Shown here: one piece after another, positions 24,063-28,672 of the stretch
How positions within the stretch are numbered: the first letter of the stretch is position 1
Layout of the letters: the number at the start of each line of letters is the position of its first letter
Virus record (IMG/VR): IMGVR_UViG_3300042350_005590
Location: 1-28,672 of that record
Length of the DNA stretch: 28,672 nucleotides
Strand: one strand, 5' to 3'
Source of the DNA: a virus
Notes under the pieces: model-generated
Told to the model about the DNA's origin: nothing
What the model saw: only the letters and a program-made list of their open reading frames with translations
Database searches by the model: none
Program-made: the position numbers and the translations under genes

Positions 24063-24533
24063 TCAGGCGGTTACTTCGAGCAGCTTGTCCAGGTAGTGCC
24101 GGGCCTTCTCTAGGTCCTGGCGCCCACCCTTTTCCTGCCAGCGGCTGACGTACTTGACGACATTGCCTTCCAGGTACCCGAGGCGGTTGCTGACGATGTA
24201 GTCCCAGGGCTGGATTGCCTTGGTCTGGTAGTGACCACCACCAACCTGAACCGCGTTGGCCGAAACAGGAGACGGGCTGCTGATTGAAATCGTCTGCGTC
24301 TCCAGCAACGGGATCGTCTTGAGCATCTTCTGCTGCAGCGCCTTCTTCAGGTGCTCGACGTTGTCATTCTTGACTTTCTTGACCGGGGTCTTGCCCGAGC
24401 GAGCTGCCAACTTGTAGGCATAGCCCGCAGCGATCTTGTACTTCCTGGCCAGTGAATTGGTAGAAACACCCGCATTCTGCGGATCCTTCAGCGCCGACAA
24501 GAACATCTTGGTTTTAGGCGACATCTTTCTCAT
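24063..24533 (-). CDS. DUF3310-domain protein with basic N-terminus
   Basis: A 156-aa protein. The C-terminal 65 residues match the DUF3310 pattern: 'GGGHYQTKAIQPWDYI', 'LGYLEGNVVKYVSRWQEKGG' and 'DLEKARHYLDKLLE'. Members are common small phage proteins, sometimes labelled nucleotide kinase-like without firm proof. The N-terminal half is basic, and 'GVSTNSLARKYKIAAGYAYKLAAR' (core) looks like a helix-turn-helix, so DNA binding is possible. The ATG at 24533 has AAGGA 8 nt upstream. It overlaps the zinc-ribbon gene by 20 nt. Its stop abuts the polymerase stop with no gap. Confidence 0.8.
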   Translation of the reverse strand: MRKMSPKTKMFLSALKDPQNAGVSTNSLARKYKIAAGYAYKLAARSGKTPVKKVKNDNVEHLKKALQQKMLKTIPLLETQTISISSPSPVSANAVQVGGGHYQTKAIQPWDYIVSNRLGYLEGNVVKYVSRWQEKGGRQDLEKARHYLDKLLEVTA

Positions 24534-24759
24534 GATCTGATTCCTTAAAAAATGCTGCGTGGAGTGAGCCCCACGGACTGCAAACCTCCGGGACAGCGGG
24601 CTTGATGACTGGACCGCGGACCGGGGAGCGTTTGATAACTTGTTCCAGTGTCGTGAATCTATGGAGGTTGTGGCATTCGTATCTCCTTCTCTTCAAGCCG
24701 CCTGCAGCTCGTCTTGTTTCAACAACGCGGGTTGGGCAACCGCACTCGGGGCACTGCAT
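24514..24759 (-). CDS. NrdR-like zinc-ribbon protein, 81 aa
   Basis: The N-terminal 40 residues, 'MQCPECGCPTRVVETRR', then 'KRRRYECHNLHRFTTLE', resemble the zinc ribbon of the NrdR repressor (CPxCG...RRRxEC...RFTTxE). The second knuckle has Cys-x3-His instead of Cys-x2-Cys. The ATP-cone domain of NrdR is absent, so it cannot sense dNTPs in the usual way and is at most a small DNA-binding or adaptor protein. The start has a GGAGAAGAT site. It overlaps the 3' end of the winged-helix gene by 67 nt in another frame. Confidence 0.7.
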   Translation of the reverse strand: MQCPECGCPTRVVETRRAAGGLKRRRYECHNLHRFTTLEQVIKRSPVRGPVIKPAVPEVCSPWGSLHAAFFKESDHEKDVA

Positions 24760-25100
24760 ATCTTCTCCATCAACTCTCGATGTCTGATCTTCTCACGGTA
24801 CCTAGCTGACCGCTCTCGAGCACTCAACTTCTGCCTCTTCGCATCACGGCCTCTGCCGATCCGGTAGACCTTGATCAAGTCCCGCCCACGCTTGTCCTTC
24901 TCCCAGGCACAAATATGTGCAGCACCAGCCCTGTGCATCGCACGGGTGTAGTCCAGCACGGTCACGTAATGAAGGCCCGTGGCCCGGGCCAGCTCCTGGC
25001 AGGAATGCGTGCCGTCCAGCATCAGCTCCACCATGTGCGCATAGGCCATGGCGTTGACCTTGATGGTGGTCTTGCCTCGCTTAATCGTTGAGTTCAGCAA
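24693..25100 (-). CDS. Winged-helix DNA-binding protein
   Basis: About 135 aa. The segment 'YAHMVELMLDGTHSCQELA', then 'ATGLHYVTVLDYTRAMHRAG', then 'DLIKVYRIG' reads as a helix-turn-helix followed by a wing, so DNA binding is likely. The C-terminal 50 residues are basic and helical ('KRQKLSARERSARYREKIRH'). The start is uncertain. A TTG at 25100 has GGAGG 6 nt upstream and is chosen; a GTG at 25136 would overlap the previous gene by 56 nt; the first in-frame ATG is at 25049. It is a candidate regulator of the palindromic operator at 16766 (inference). Confidence 0.65.
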   Translation of the reverse strand: MLNSTIKRGKTTIKVNAMAYAHMVELMLDGTHSCQELARATGLHYVTVLDYTRAMHRAGAAHICAWEKDKRGRDLIKVYRIGRGRDAKRQKLSARERSARYREKIRHRELMEKICSAPSAVAQPALLKQDELQAA

Positions 25101-25317
25101 GCTGCGCCTCCAGTTTCTTGATGTGCCTGTAGGCACACTCGTAATGGTCCGCGCCCCGGGCCCAACACCGGGCAGAGTGGGTGCGTTCCTCGTTCAGGTA
25201 ATCGTTGATCGCCTTGGCCAGCTCATCAGCCGCGGGCTTGAGCACGCCGCTGGGCGTGTGGATCACCGCGCCACGAAGAATGTCGTGGCAGCGTTGGAGC
25301 AGTTCAATGTGTTTCAT
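25081..25317 (-). CDS. Small phage protein of unknown function, 78 aa
   Basis: The ATG at 25317 is inside the end of the previous gene (14-nt overlap), and the product starts 'MKHIELLQRCHDILRG'. It is helical, with a C-terminal 'ECAYRHIKKLEAQLAELN' that could form a short coiled coil. An in-frame ATG at 25350 exists but would lengthen the overlap. I do not recognise the family. It belongs to the coupled leftward operon. Confidence 0.6.
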   Translation of the reverse strand: MKHIELLQRCHDILRGAVIHTPSGVLKPAADELAKAINDYLNEERTHSARCWARGADHYECAYRHIKKLEAQLAELND

Positions 25318-25516
25318 CTTCGCAGGGGGTGGTGAATTTGAAGACCTCATCGAGGTTGGCTTTGACGTCCTCGACCTCGATGCCGTACATGCGGCAACGG
25401 ATGGCCAGGGATAGGGTCAGCGCCGTCAGGATGTCCTCCGGCGTTGTGTCAGTGTGTTGTTCGCAAAACTCCCGCATCGAGTTGTTGAGGTACTGGGCTA
25501 ATTGGGCATGTTTCAT
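25304..25516 (-). CDS. Small phage protein of unknown function, 70 aa
   Basis: It begins 'MKHAQLAQYLNNSMREFCEQ' after an AAAGGAAAC site. The open frame extends upstream, but that part overlaps another gene and lacks a good start. The middle 'EDILTALTLSLAIRCRMYGI' is an amphipathic helix. It ends in an acidic 'CEDETH'. Function unknown. Its start overlaps the end of the upstream 285-aa gene by 68 nt, which is unusual in this otherwise 4-nt-overlap operon, so one of the two boundaries may be non-standard. Confidence 0.6.
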   Translation of the reverse strand: MKHAQLAQYLNNSMREFCEQHTDTTPEDILTALTLSLAIRCRMYGIEVEDVKANLDEVFKFTTPCEDETH

Positions 25517-26306
25517 CGTCGTTTCCTTTGGGGGCTGCTTCGTAACTGTGGTGGATGTAGCCGAACTCAATACGTCCGACCATGGTGGGTTTGACCCAGG
25601 TAACCTTGCCGCTCTTGTACTTGCGCATGTGACCGCGGCGCTGATGGCGCCGGGGACTGGCATGCTTGCGCCCAGTCGGCGCGCCTGCTTCAGGCAGGAT
25701 CTGGTTGGCGGTCACGTCGATGACCTTCCATTCGAACAACGGCTTCTTACCCTTGGCCACACGCTTGGTGTTGCTGGGGTTGGGGATCGGCTGGTGGGCA
25801 ACAACCTTTGCTTTTTTGGTCACCAGCTCGATGTACAGCATCGCGTAGGTACGGCGGGCGTTGTCCGTGGCGTTCTCGAGAATGTCGTGCTTGGATTTAC
25901 CGCTGCGCTCCAGCTCGTCCACGATCTCCCCGTCAAACCACAAATCCGGGACATCTTCCCCCGCCTGCCGGCGTAAAGAGCGGTTCCCGTCCTGGTTCAG
26001 GATCAAGCGGTGGCCGTTATGACGCCAGTAAATAACCTGGAGGTTGTTGTCGAAACGGGAAAAGGTCTTGACAACAAGAGTAGGCGACTCCTTGAGGCCA
26101 ATCCCGTAGACCACACCAATGTCCTCAAACGGCAGCGGGATCTCGTCCGGGATGTTTTCGGTGTGCAGCACTTCAGGAACTTCGCCCGTCTGGTAGCTCT
26201 GGGTCACCTGGGCATGACGAGCTACGTCCACGAAGCCCAGATCGAACCACATGAAAACGTCCGCGTATCTCACAAACTTCATCGCTTCCAAAATGCTTGG
26301 TGTCAT
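25449..26306 (-). CDS. Phage protein of unknown function, 285 aa
   Basis: The start is an ATGA overlap with the gene above, with GGAG 5 nt upstream. The N-terminal part includes 'MKFVRYADVFMWFDLGF' and 'EIPLPFEDIGVVYG'. The C-terminal part has 'KKPLFEWKVIDV' and a basic patch 'GRKHASPRRHQRRGHMRKYK', then 'SGKVTWVKPTMVG'. I recall this last His/Arg-rich motif in other phage proteins of unknown function. The basic C-terminal patch could bind nucleic acid. No enzyme motif is recognised. Confidence 0.7.
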   Translation of the reverse strand: MTPSILEAMKFVRYADVFMWFDLGFVDVARHAQVTQSYQTGEVPEVLHTENIPDEIPLPFEDIGVVYGIGLKESPTLVVKTFSRFDNNLQVIYWRHNGHRLILNQDGNRSLRRQAGEDVPDLWFDGEIVDELERSGKSKHDILENATDNARRTYAMLYIELVTKKAKVVAHQPIPNPSNTKRVAKGKKPLFEWKVIDVTANQILPEAGAPTGRKHASPRRHQRRGHMRKYKSGKVTWVKPTMVGRIEFGYIHHSYEAAPKGNDDETCPISPVPQQLDAGVLRTTH

Positions 26307-26569
26307 TGGAACTCCTTCAGCAGTTTCAAAAATGTCGCGTTAGCGCGGCGATTCAGAGCACGGCGCCGGGCCCGCGCACCGCGGACCTTCTTGATCGGTG
26401 GGCGGTACATCAGGATGTCGAAGTACACGCGCGGGACGATGAGTTTGGTGGGGCGCCTTTGGATTGGCTGCAGCTCAGCGGCCTCATTGAGGAGCCTCAG
26501 CGCATCGGCCAGGGTTGTCTCGTCCAGGAAGGACTTGGGCTTCTGGTTTGCGTTGTGGTCGCCGCTCAT
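26303..26569 (-). CDS. Small basic phage protein of unknown function, 88 aa
   Basis: The ATG at 26569 is coupled to the preceding stop (ATGA) with GGAG 5 nt upstream. An in-frame ATG 42 nt earlier lacks such a site. The protein has 'LADALRLLNEAAELQPIQRR' and a strongly basic C-terminal helix 'KKVRGARARRRALNRRAN', which suggests nucleic-acid contact. No family recognised. Confidence 0.6.
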   Translation of the reverse strand: MSGDHNANQKPKSFLDETTLADALRLLNEAAELQPIQRRPTKLIVPRVYFDILMYRPPIKKVRGARARRRALNRRANATFLKLLKEFQ

Positions 26570-26817
26570 AGTGGCTCCGTCATTTGATCGATGTACTGGT
26601 GCTTCAGCCATTCGATGGCCCCGACAACTTCGTACACGTTGTTATGCGGGAACATGCAGGACATGCGCAGCCCATCGGCGCGAAACCCGGTGGCGTACAG
26701 CGACTGCAACAGGCCGGACTCCGCATCCGCCAGCATTCCTTTGATAGCATGTATCAGGTCTTCGTTGGGCTCGCTGGTTGGCACCACGGCACCGGGCAGT
26801 GCTTTAATGTTGGTCAT
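26566..26817 (-). CDS. Small phage protein of unknown function, 83 aa
   Basis: The start is an ATGA overlap after the repeated 'GCAAGGGGGCAGGA' ribosome-binding junction. The sequence is 'MTNIKALPGAVVPTSEPNED' followed by an amphipathic helix 'LIHAIKGMLADAESGLLQSL' and 'YEVVGAIEWLKHQYI'. It is probably a small soluble helical protein. Function unknown. Confidence 0.6.
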   Translation of the reverse strand: MTNIKALPGAVVPTSEPNEDLIHAIKGMLADAESGLLQSLYATGFRADGLRMSCMFPHNNVYEVVGAIEWLKHQYIDQMTEPL

Positions 26818-26831
26818 TCCTGCCCCCTTGC
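26814..26831 (-). repeat. 18-nt stop/start junction repeat, copy 1
   Basis: On the minus strand it reads GCAAGGGGGCAGGAATGA. It encodes the end of one protein ('ARGQE', stop), supplies the ribosome-binding site, and holds the ATG of the next gene. Copy 3 is identical and copy 2 differs at one base. Confidence 0.75.
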
Positions 26832-27083
26832 TCTAATGGCGGCAGAGGCTAGTTTTGGTGTGAATCCACAAACCATGCAGCCACCTTTATCGTTTTGAGA
26901 AAACTCGACCAGCGGTGGGGCGTCTTCAATCATCTGAGCTATTGCCTCACGCTCGGCAGCGGCGACAAGGGCGGCGAAGGTTTTGATGCGACCTTCAAAC
27001 ATTGGGTCTTGGTAGACAATGTTTTCTGGATGAGGCAGAAGCCCAGCCTTCCGCGCCATGCGGATCAGTTCTTCCTTGGTCAT
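26814..27083 (-). CDS. Small phage protein, paralogue-like to the gene at 27253-27621
   Basis: An 89-aa protein with a GGAGGGGGC site 4 nt before ATG. It starts 'MTKEELIRMARKAGLLPHPE', has 'FAALVAAAEREAIAQMIEDA', and ends 'CMVCGFTPKLASAAIRARGQE' (core). The same order (I/LIRxARxAGLxP, FAALVAAAExE, AAIRARGQ) recurs in the gene at 27253-27621, so the two look like diverged duplicates. The type is common in phage early regions. Function unknown. The final 'ARGQE' is encoded by the shared 18-nt junction repeat. Confidence 0.65.
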   Translation of the reverse strand: MTKEELIRMARKAGLLPHPENIVYQDPMFEGRIKTFAALVAAAEREAIAQMIEDAPPLVEFSQNDKGGCMVCGFTPKLASAAIRARGQE

Positions 27084-27256
27084 GCCCCCTCCTGCAATGG
27101 AGCCATACGGGTGGCAAGTACTCCCAACAGTTCAGGATTCTTCAATAACTCACACATGTCGTTAAAGTCAAACTCCCAGCGAACAACGCGCAATCCCATC
27201 GTTGGGGCCGTGGGGCGAATCTCCCGTGAAGTGCCGTCTTCAAAATGTGCAATCAT
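27080..27256 (-). CDS. Small phage protein of unknown function, 58 aa
   Basis: The ATG at 27256 lies in the ATGA overlap following the junction repeat. The product begins 'MIAHFEDGTSREIRPTAPTM' and continues 'GLRVVRWEFDFNDMCELLKN'. It is beta-then-helix in pattern and acidic in the middle. No family recognised. The open frame extends 11 codons upstream but that stretch overlaps the gene above. Confidence 0.55.
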   Translation of the reverse strand: MIAHFEDGTSREIRPTAPTMGLRVVRWEFDFNDMCELLKNPELLGVLATRMAPLQEGA

Positions 27257-27270
27257 CCCTGCCCCCTTGC
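27253..27270 (-). repeat. 18-nt stop/start junction repeat, copy 2
   Basis: The minus-strand reading is GCAAGGGGGCAGGGATGA, one base different from copies 1 and 3. It joins the 122-aa gene to the 58-aa gene. Confidence 0.7.
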
Positions 27271-27621
27271 GCGGATGGCGGCGGCGCATTCACTGCTGGT
27301 GTGCTTGTGCATCAGGTGCTGCCTACGTTCACCGACTTCCTCACACACCTTCGCGCAGGCTTCTCGTTCTGCCAGCACCGCCTTCTCCAACGCCTTGAGG
27401 CACGCGATAACCCGTTCCGCTTGCCATGACACTGATTCATGCAATGACTTGATGTAGGCGTCGTTGCGCTCACACTCAGCGGCGGCAACAAGGGCGGCGA
27501 AGCGTTCAAGTTCAGGCAACCATTGCTCATTAGGTGTTGGTATGCCGTATTCTTTTGACCATTTTTCTGTTGGCCATAACCCCGCCTGCCGCGCCAGTCG
27601 GATGATGGTGTCACGCTCCAT
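27253..27621 (-). CDS. Phage protein of unknown function with central helix, 122 aa
   Basis: The ATG at 27621 has GGAAGGA upstream and overlaps the 41-aa membrane peptide gene by 11 nt. It starts 'MERDTIIRLARQAGLWPTEK', has 'FAALVAAAECERNDAYIKSL' and a long charged helix with 'LKALEKAVLAEREACAKVCE', and ends 'CAAAIRARGQG'. It resembles the gene at 26814-27083 with an extra helical insert. The type is frequent in phage early operons and its function is unknown. Confidence 0.65.
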   Translation of the reverse strand: MERDTIIRLARQAGLWPTEKWSKEYGIPTPNEQWLPELERFAALVAAAECERNDAYIKSLHESVSWQAERVIACLKALEKAVLAEREACAKVCEEVGERRQHLMHKHTSSECAAAIRARGQG

Positions 27622-27736
27622 GTCTGTCCTTCCACCATGCTTCAAAGAAGCCCCAGATGACGCCGCCGATGGCGCTGCCAATGATGATGCTGATGATGGT
27701 TCCAAACAGGAACCCCGGGGAAATTTCGCAGGTCAT
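27611..27736 (-). CDS. 41-aa single-pass membrane peptide
   Basis: This short gene starts at an ATG in the ATGA overlap with the upstream gene, behind the strong GGGGGCAGGA junction, and ends TGA at 27611. After 'MTCEISPG' comes a hydrophobic helix 'FLFGTIISIIIGSAIGGVIW' followed by the charged tail 'FFEAWWKDRHGA'. This is one transmembrane segment with a positively charged, aromatic C-terminal end. A holin-like, superinfection-exclusion or inner-membrane accessory role is possible, and the sequence does not decide between them. Confidence 0.65.
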   Translation of the reverse strand: MTCEISPGFLFGTIISIIIGSAIGGVIWGFFEAWWKDRHGA

Positions 27737-27750
27737 TCCTGCCCCCTTGC
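27733..27750 (-). repeat. 18-nt stop/start junction repeat, copy 3
   Basis: Identical to copy 1. It joins the 70-aa gene to the 41-aa membrane peptide gene. Confidence 0.75.
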
Positions 27751-27945
27751 CGTGAGCATGGCGTCAGCAAGCCTGTAGGCCGCTCTAGCAAACTCCATTG
27801 AGTTTCCATACACGCGGTTGTCTTGGTTGGCGCAAATCCCGGCCAATGCTTGTGCTGCGAAGTAGTCGCGCAGGGTCATACCGTCGCTGCCGTTGATTGA
27901 ACGCATCAGCGGGAACGCTGCCCCACCGTCCTTGATCTCGCTCAT
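27733..27945 (-). CDS. Small conserved phage protein, 70 aa
   Basis: The sequence starts 'MSEIKDGGAAFPLMRSINGS' and continues 'DGMTLRDYFAAQALAGICA', ending 'RAAYRLADAMLTARGQE'. I recognise the 'GGxAFP...GMTLRDYFAA.AL...AY..ADAML.AR' pattern as a very common phage hypothetical protein. Its function is not known to me. The start overlaps the previous stop (ATGA) with a GGGGGTGA site. Confidence 0.75.
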   Translation of the reverse strand: MSEIKDGGAAFPLMRSINGSDGMTLRDYFAAQALAGICANQDNRVYGNSMEFARAAYRLADAMLTARGQE

Positions 27946-28259
27946 GCTTCACCCCCAATCCCGTGTGCGCGTTCAACGGCGCGGGCAAAACTCAAACGAT
28001 CATCCTGGATCATTTCGTAGTAAAGGTCCCAAATCTTTTCGTCTGACAAGGGCTTGCGTGCCATCGCATTTACAGCCCTGTCCACACTGGACTGGGCCTG
28101 ATGGGACATGCCATCCACAAAGCCCCGCTCGTAGTCGTTGCCGGGGAGGGCAAGCGCGGTGCGCAGGGCGATGATTGCGTCTGCTACACCCTCAGGGCAA
28201 ACCTTCCACGGGTCTTCCAACGTATCAAGCGCCTGCTGCGCTGCTTCTCGTAGGCTCAT
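27942..28259 (-). CDS. Small conserved phage protein, 105 aa
   Basis: Starts 'MSLREAAQQALDTLEDPWKV', has 'AIIALRTALALPGNDYERGF' and ends 'RKPLSDEKIWDLYYEM...SFARAVERAHGI'. The 'REAAxQALxxLE...ALRxAL' and 'RPLSDExI...FARAxExAHGI' patterns recur in many phage hypothetical proteins, often in tandem with the 'GGxAFP' gene as here. Function unknown. ATGA overlap with the gene above, AGAGGA ribosome-binding site. Confidence 0.72.
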   Translation of the reverse strand: MSLREAAQQALDTLEDPWKVCPEGVADAIIALRTALALPGNDYERGFVDGMSHQAQSSVDRAVNAMARKPLSDEKIWDLYYEMIQDDRLSFARAVERAHGIGGEA

Positions 28260-28444
28260 TCCTCTACCTCCATCGCCTTCTCATCGGCCTCGTCTTCCAG
28301 CTTCGCCAGCGCCTTGGCGTTCAGATCGTCGATATCAAACTCCAAACCGTTTATGGTCATGCTGATGATCTTGGCTCGGTAGTTCCTGCTGATCTTGGCC
28401 TCGACCTCAACCAAACAGTCGCCCATGTAAGTCTTAAAAAACAT
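28256..28444 (-). CDS. Small acidic phage protein of unknown function, 62 aa
   Basis: The ATG at 28444 has GGAG 8 nt upstream and is preferred over a TTG at 28456, which would sit on that site. It begins 'MFFKTYMGDCLVEVEAKISR', has a beta-rich middle and a strongly acidic helical end ('ALAKLEDEADEKAMEVEE'). No family recognised. A charged, DNA-mimic-like tail is visible but short. Confidence 0.55.
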   Translation of the reverse strand: MFFKTYMGDCLVEVEAKISRNYRAKIISMTINGLEFDIDDLNAKALAKLEDEADEKAMEVEE

Positions 28445-28456
28445 TTTTGGCTCCAA

Positions 28457-28672
28457 TCACTTTGCCCGCTTGCACGGCCACGCCGCGCTCAAAGCATCCA
28501 CAGCCAAAGCCGCAGCCGTCTTGTGCCGCGACTGAGGATTGAGCAATAGATGACGAAGGACCACGTCCCGCGCCTGACCCGTGGTTGCGTAGTCCGGCGA
28601 GCAGATCAGGATCCCTTCCATCGTGTCGGCCACCCCGGCTACAAAACCGAGCGCCACGGACTTCTCAATCAC
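28457..28672 (-). CDS. Phage protein of unknown function (may be 5'-truncated by the window edge)
   Basis: The open frame reaches the right edge, where the last codon is a GTG, so the true start may lie beyond. The visible 71 residues contain 'ALGFVAGVADTMEGILICSP', 'GQARDVVLRHLLLNP' and 'HKTAAALAVDALSAAWPCKR'. The Ala/Leu-rich start is moderately hydrophobic. The pattern 'Q.rdVV.r.L..nP..Rh..A..LV..AL..AWPC' recalls small phage imm/early proteins of unknown function. It leads the coupled leftward operon in this window. Confidence 0.55.
   Translation of the reverse strand: MIEKSVALGFVAGVADTMEGILICSPDYATTGQARDVVLRHLLLNPQSRHKTAAALAVDALSAAWPCKRAK

Noticed and set aside
24057-24076. Terminator between the convergent polymerase and DUF3310 genes
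   Set aside because: AAGTAA/TTACTT forms a 6-bp hairpin covering both stops, but the stem is AT-rich and no T-run follows on either strand.
1-28672. Reassigned TAA stop codon explaining the helicase interruption
   Set aside because: Several other genes in the window (at 3520, 6896, 8209, 10591, 13969, 18478 and 24062) end at TAA with intact products, so TAA is a normal stop here.
1-28672. CRISPR array or insertion sequence
   Set aside because: No regularly spaced direct repeats, transposase motifs or terminal inverted repeats were seen. The only mobile-type gene is the HNH endonuclease.

Overview
This window is a fragment of a tailed double-stranded DNA phage genome. It is almost entirely coding, with genes packed in blocks by strand, 4-nt ATGA/GTGA stop-start overlaps and no host-type genes. 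The absence of tail-tube, sheath or baseplate genes and the presence of large internal-virion-like proteins suggest a podovirus-like particle. The family A polymerase and the fairly high GC content (judged by eye, not counted) would fit a phage of a GC-rich proteobacterium, perhaps a freshwater Burkholderiales host. The host assignment is inference only.

Layout. (1) 1-14493, plus strand: lysis and virion genes. They are the end of a GH24 endolysin, a tail-hub-like protein, a second virion protein with an 'LRVSQPYTLFDSQ' motif, four large internal or ejection-type virion proteins, a small Dps/ferritin-like protein and a 52-aa basic protein. (2) 14490-14606: a promoter-like sequence and a strong rho-independent terminator enclose a possible small RNA of about 80 nt. 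(3) 14549-16722, minus strand: a PD-(D/E)XK exonuclease and an SNF2-type helicase, coupled by TAATG. (4) 16723-16808: a divergent control region with a sigma70-like promoter and a 12-bp perfect palindrome over its -10. (5) 16809-24062, plus strand: the replication module, with two small unknown genes, an SSB-like protein, a structured non-coding element, a primase-polymerase, an HNH homing endonuclease, a UvrD-like helicase broken by an in-frame stop in its Walker A motif, and a family A DNA polymerase. (6) 24063-28672, minus strand: about sixteen small genes, mostly of unknown function, in one translationally coupled operon that enters from beyond the right edge. It includes a DUF3310 protein, a NrdR-like zinc ribbon, a winged-helix protein and a 41-aa single-pass membrane peptide.

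How it works together. Primase, SSB-like protein, polymerase and helicases copy the genome, and the RecB-like exonuclease could process ends or host DNA. The small right-hand genes look like early or accessory genes. The left block builds the tail and the ejected internal proteins. The most unusual points are the stop codon and 6-nt insertion inside the helicase P-loop about 55 bp downstream of an HNH gene, the multi-branched RNA-like element at 18484-18596, the possible small RNA with an anti-Shine-Dalgarno loop at 14524-14606, and a leucine at the polymerase position equivalent to E. coli Pol I Phe762.
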